Part shown: positions 14,310-15,432 of the stretch, piece by piece
Layout of the letters: each line of letters begins with the position of its first letter
Numbering within the stretch: the first letter of the stretch is position 1
Source of the DNA: Treponema sp.
GTDB taxonomy: Bacteria; Spirochaetota; Spirochaetia; Treponematales; Breznakiellaceae
DNA length: 15,432 nt
NCBI GenBank assembly: GCA_031270205.1
Contig: JAISYA010000146.1
Location: 1-15,432 of the forward strand
Direction: 5' to 3'
Made by a program: the position numbers and the translations under genes
The notes under the pieces: model-generated
The model's input: only the letters and a program-made list of their open reading frames with translations
Database searches by the model: none
Told to the model about the DNA's origin: nothing

Positions 14310-15016
14310 AAGCCTCACGTAAACAAGTATCTGCCGGATACTTGCCGGTTTCGGTTATTCACCTCTCCCTTTGCCACCCAGGTTTCTCCTGTCTTAATGT
14401 ATGTATTCTCATCCATCCAAAGCCGTAGTCCGGTTATTCACCAGTATTCACCCCGGCTTTGTTCTTCCAGTTCCTACCCTTCCTGCAACCTGAGACCATA
14501 CGTATAAGTCAGCCTCCTTTCGGAGTACCCCAAATCTTGAAGGGCTATGCGTCCCATTACAGAATGCCCTTCGCTTCTTATACCATCCTCTGCCCGCTGT
14601 CTCCCCAGAGGGGCTCCATCGGGTTTACCACGTTCCCCTTGAATACCACTTCGATACGCTTTAGAGCCTGCCTATAGCCCGGGGCTGCCCGTCCATTTTG
14701 CCCGGCTCACAATGAAAAACCGAACCCGAACCCTTACTTTTTTAGTCCAAGCGTGTCACTCCCTTTTCGCTTGTCACAATTAACGAGCCTTACAGCAGTT
14801 CGTGTACTCTGCTCATGGCGTATCATTTATGCTTGCGTCACCGGAACAGGGGTATCCGTTTACCGCGTTGTCCCCGCTGCTTAGCACCCGTCCGTTACCA
14901 GACACGCACCGGCGGGTAGCATTACCCCAAATGGAAGGGGCAGACCGAAGGATATGTTTCTTTTCTTCACCTCCTTTCATATCTTAGTCAGCTATTCAAG
15001 CGACCTCGTGTCGCAC
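14233..15016 (-). mobile_element. ORF-less group II intron, about 784 nt
   Basis: The 5' end fits GTGCGAC (15016-15010), the bacterial group II consensus. The 3' end fits domains V and VI followed by GAC at 14235-14233. Domain V (14276-14309) has the AGC triad, an 8-bp lower stem, a GAAA tetraloop and the two-sided bulge. Domain VI contains a GCAA-capped stem and a bulged A at 14239, 7 nt from the 3' end, as expected for the branch point. Domain IV, which normally holds the reverse transcriptase/maturase gene, appears to be only a small hairpin (CAAGTATC/GATACTTG around a 5-nt loop, 14324-14344). No frame between 14310 and 15016 encodes an RT. It therefore needs a maturase in trans or is fossil. 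It lies outside any gene, between the transposase promoter and the AraC-type regulator. The 3' boundary is the more secure one. Confidence 0.85.
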
Positions 15017-15068
15017 CACTGCTCATTGTTCTTTCGCTCTTCGCTCCCCCGTTTCCCCGAAACTGTGG

Positions 15069-15074
15069 TATAAT
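15069..15074 (+). promoter_or_regulatory. Extended -10 promoter of the AraC-type regulator
   Basis: TATAAT at 15069-15074 is preceded by TGG, giving the extended -10 pattern TGnTATAAT. No -35 box is seen at 17 nt, which an extended -10 can tolerate. The ATG at 15080 is 5 nt downstream with no Shine-Dalgarno sequence, again suggesting a leaderless transcript. The intron's 5' exon ends about 50 nt upstream. Confidence 0.6.
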
Positions 15075-15079
15075 GCCCC

Positions 15080-15432
15080 ATGCATCTGCCGTTTTATGAA
15101 AAGGAAAAACTCGATCCCGCTTTTCCCTTTCTGGCCTGGGAGCGCCTACAGCCGAATTTCTGGTTTCCCCTGCACTGGCACGCGCAGGTGGAACTGGTCC
15201 ATATCCTTTCGGGGGGGCTGGACGTGATAATCAGCGGGAAAAGCCGCAAGGGGCGCCGGGGGGATATTGTCATGGTGGATACGGGGCTGATCCACGGCTT
15301 TTCCAACCCCGAGCCGGGAACCGGCGTGCGGATTTTTCAGTTCGGGCTGGAGATTTTTTCGCGGGCTTTGTCCGAAGTGCAGGCGGCCGCTCCGGTTTTC
15401 AGCCGCCTGCCGCTGCTCAGCCGCGGCGGCGG
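15080..15432 (+). CDS. AraC-family transcriptional regulator, N-terminal cupin domain (3' partial)
   Basis: About 117 codons are visible before the window ends. The sequence has the sugar-binding cupin pattern of AraC-type regulators: FPLHWHAQVELVHILSGGLD (H-x-H-x5-E-like), then GKSRKGRRGDIVMVDTGLIH and GFSNPEPGTGVRIFQFGLEI. The C-terminal pair of helix-turn-helix motifs that would confirm the family lies beyond the window. These proteins usually bind a small ligand in the cupin and control nearby transport or catabolic genes. The start at 15080 is the first ATG after an extended -10 promoter and directly precedes the domain. It is the first gene past the mobile-element block. Confidence 0.8.
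   Translation, partial: MHLPFYEKEKLDPAFPFLAWERLQPNFWFPLHWHAQVELVHILSGGLDVIISGKSRKGRRGDIVMVDTGLIHGFSNPEPGTGVRIFQFGLEIFSRALSEVQAAAPVFSRLPLLSRGG

Larger units (their letters stand above)
14204..15053. repeat. Imperfect inverted repeat flanking the intron
   Basis: The left arm (14204-14225, plus strand) begins AACGGG and ends AGAGCAAAGAGCG; the right arm (15035-15053, minus strand) begins AACGGG and ends GGAGCGAAGAGCG. Apart from a 3-nt gap, 17 of 19 positions match. Without the intron the two exons would form a hairpin with a loop of about 35 nt around the insertion point. It may be a structured insertion target or the ends of a small non-coding element. Confidence 0.5.

Noticed and set aside
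14163..14318. N-terminal extension of the transposase to the ATG at 14318
   Set aside because: Those codons translate intron domains V and VI and a promoter; the peptide is unlike any transposase N-terminus.
14901..14913. GTGCG at 14909 (minus strand) as the intron 5' end
   Set aside because: It lies in the loop of a local hairpin (ACCCG/CGGGT arms), and the GTGCGAC at 15016, followed by its own GCGAC/GTCGC hairpin, fits the 5' consensus better.

Overview
The window most likely comes from a spirochete of the Treponema group, GC-rich and possibly an insect-gut or environmental lineage. The pointers are a FliS/FlgN-like flagellar chaperone pair behind a near-consensus sigma-28 promoter, a FliL-type protein, a spirochete-style lipoprotein with a Thr/Pro linker, an ECF sigma/anti-sigma pair, and an Rpn-type nuclease tail of a kind common in treponemes. 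The genus is inferred from gene style; no rRNA or other marker is present.

Layout. 1-435: the 3' end of an Rpn-like gene (+) meets a truncated TPR gene (-). 438-505: a short 23-nt tandem repeat that also carries the TPR gene's ribosome-binding site. 520-4409 (-): a beta-helix-like surface lipoprotein lies downstream of a large membrane protein with a CHASE2-like sensor and an apparently degenerate class III cyclase domain. 4410-5324: a gene-poor stretch dominated by a strictly periodic array of 21 x 23 bp (4700-5182), each unit holding a small palindrome and a GATC site. 5325-7405 (+): a FliL-like protein, then a tight operon of a small membrane protein, an ECF sigma factor and a zinc-finger-type anti-sigma factor. 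7437-11084 (-): a FlgN-like protein and FliS under one sigma-28 promoter, and, behind a second exact sigma-28 -10 octamer, a LamG/FN3 exported protein translationally coupled to an HDOD signalling protein. 11122-13128 (+): uvrC. 13143-15016 (-): an IS630-type transposase followed by an ORF-less group II intron of about 784 nt. 15080-15432 (+): the start of an AraC-family regulator that runs off the window.

How it fits together. The centre of the window looks like a motility and envelope-signalling neighbourhood: flagellar export chaperones, a FliL-like stator-associated protein, an HDOD protein probably in the flagellar regulon, and an envelope-stress ECF system. The flanks are mobile or variable DNA: Rpn tail, truncated TPR, minisatellite-like arrays, transposase and intron.

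Most worth a second look: the 23-bp palindrome array between divergent genes; the compact intron with catalytic domains V and VI intact but domain IV reduced to a short hairpin; the cyclase-like domain lacking expected catalytic residues; and four genes whose -10 boxes lie only 5-7 nt from the start codon with no Shine-Dalgarno sequence, suggesting leaderless transcripts.
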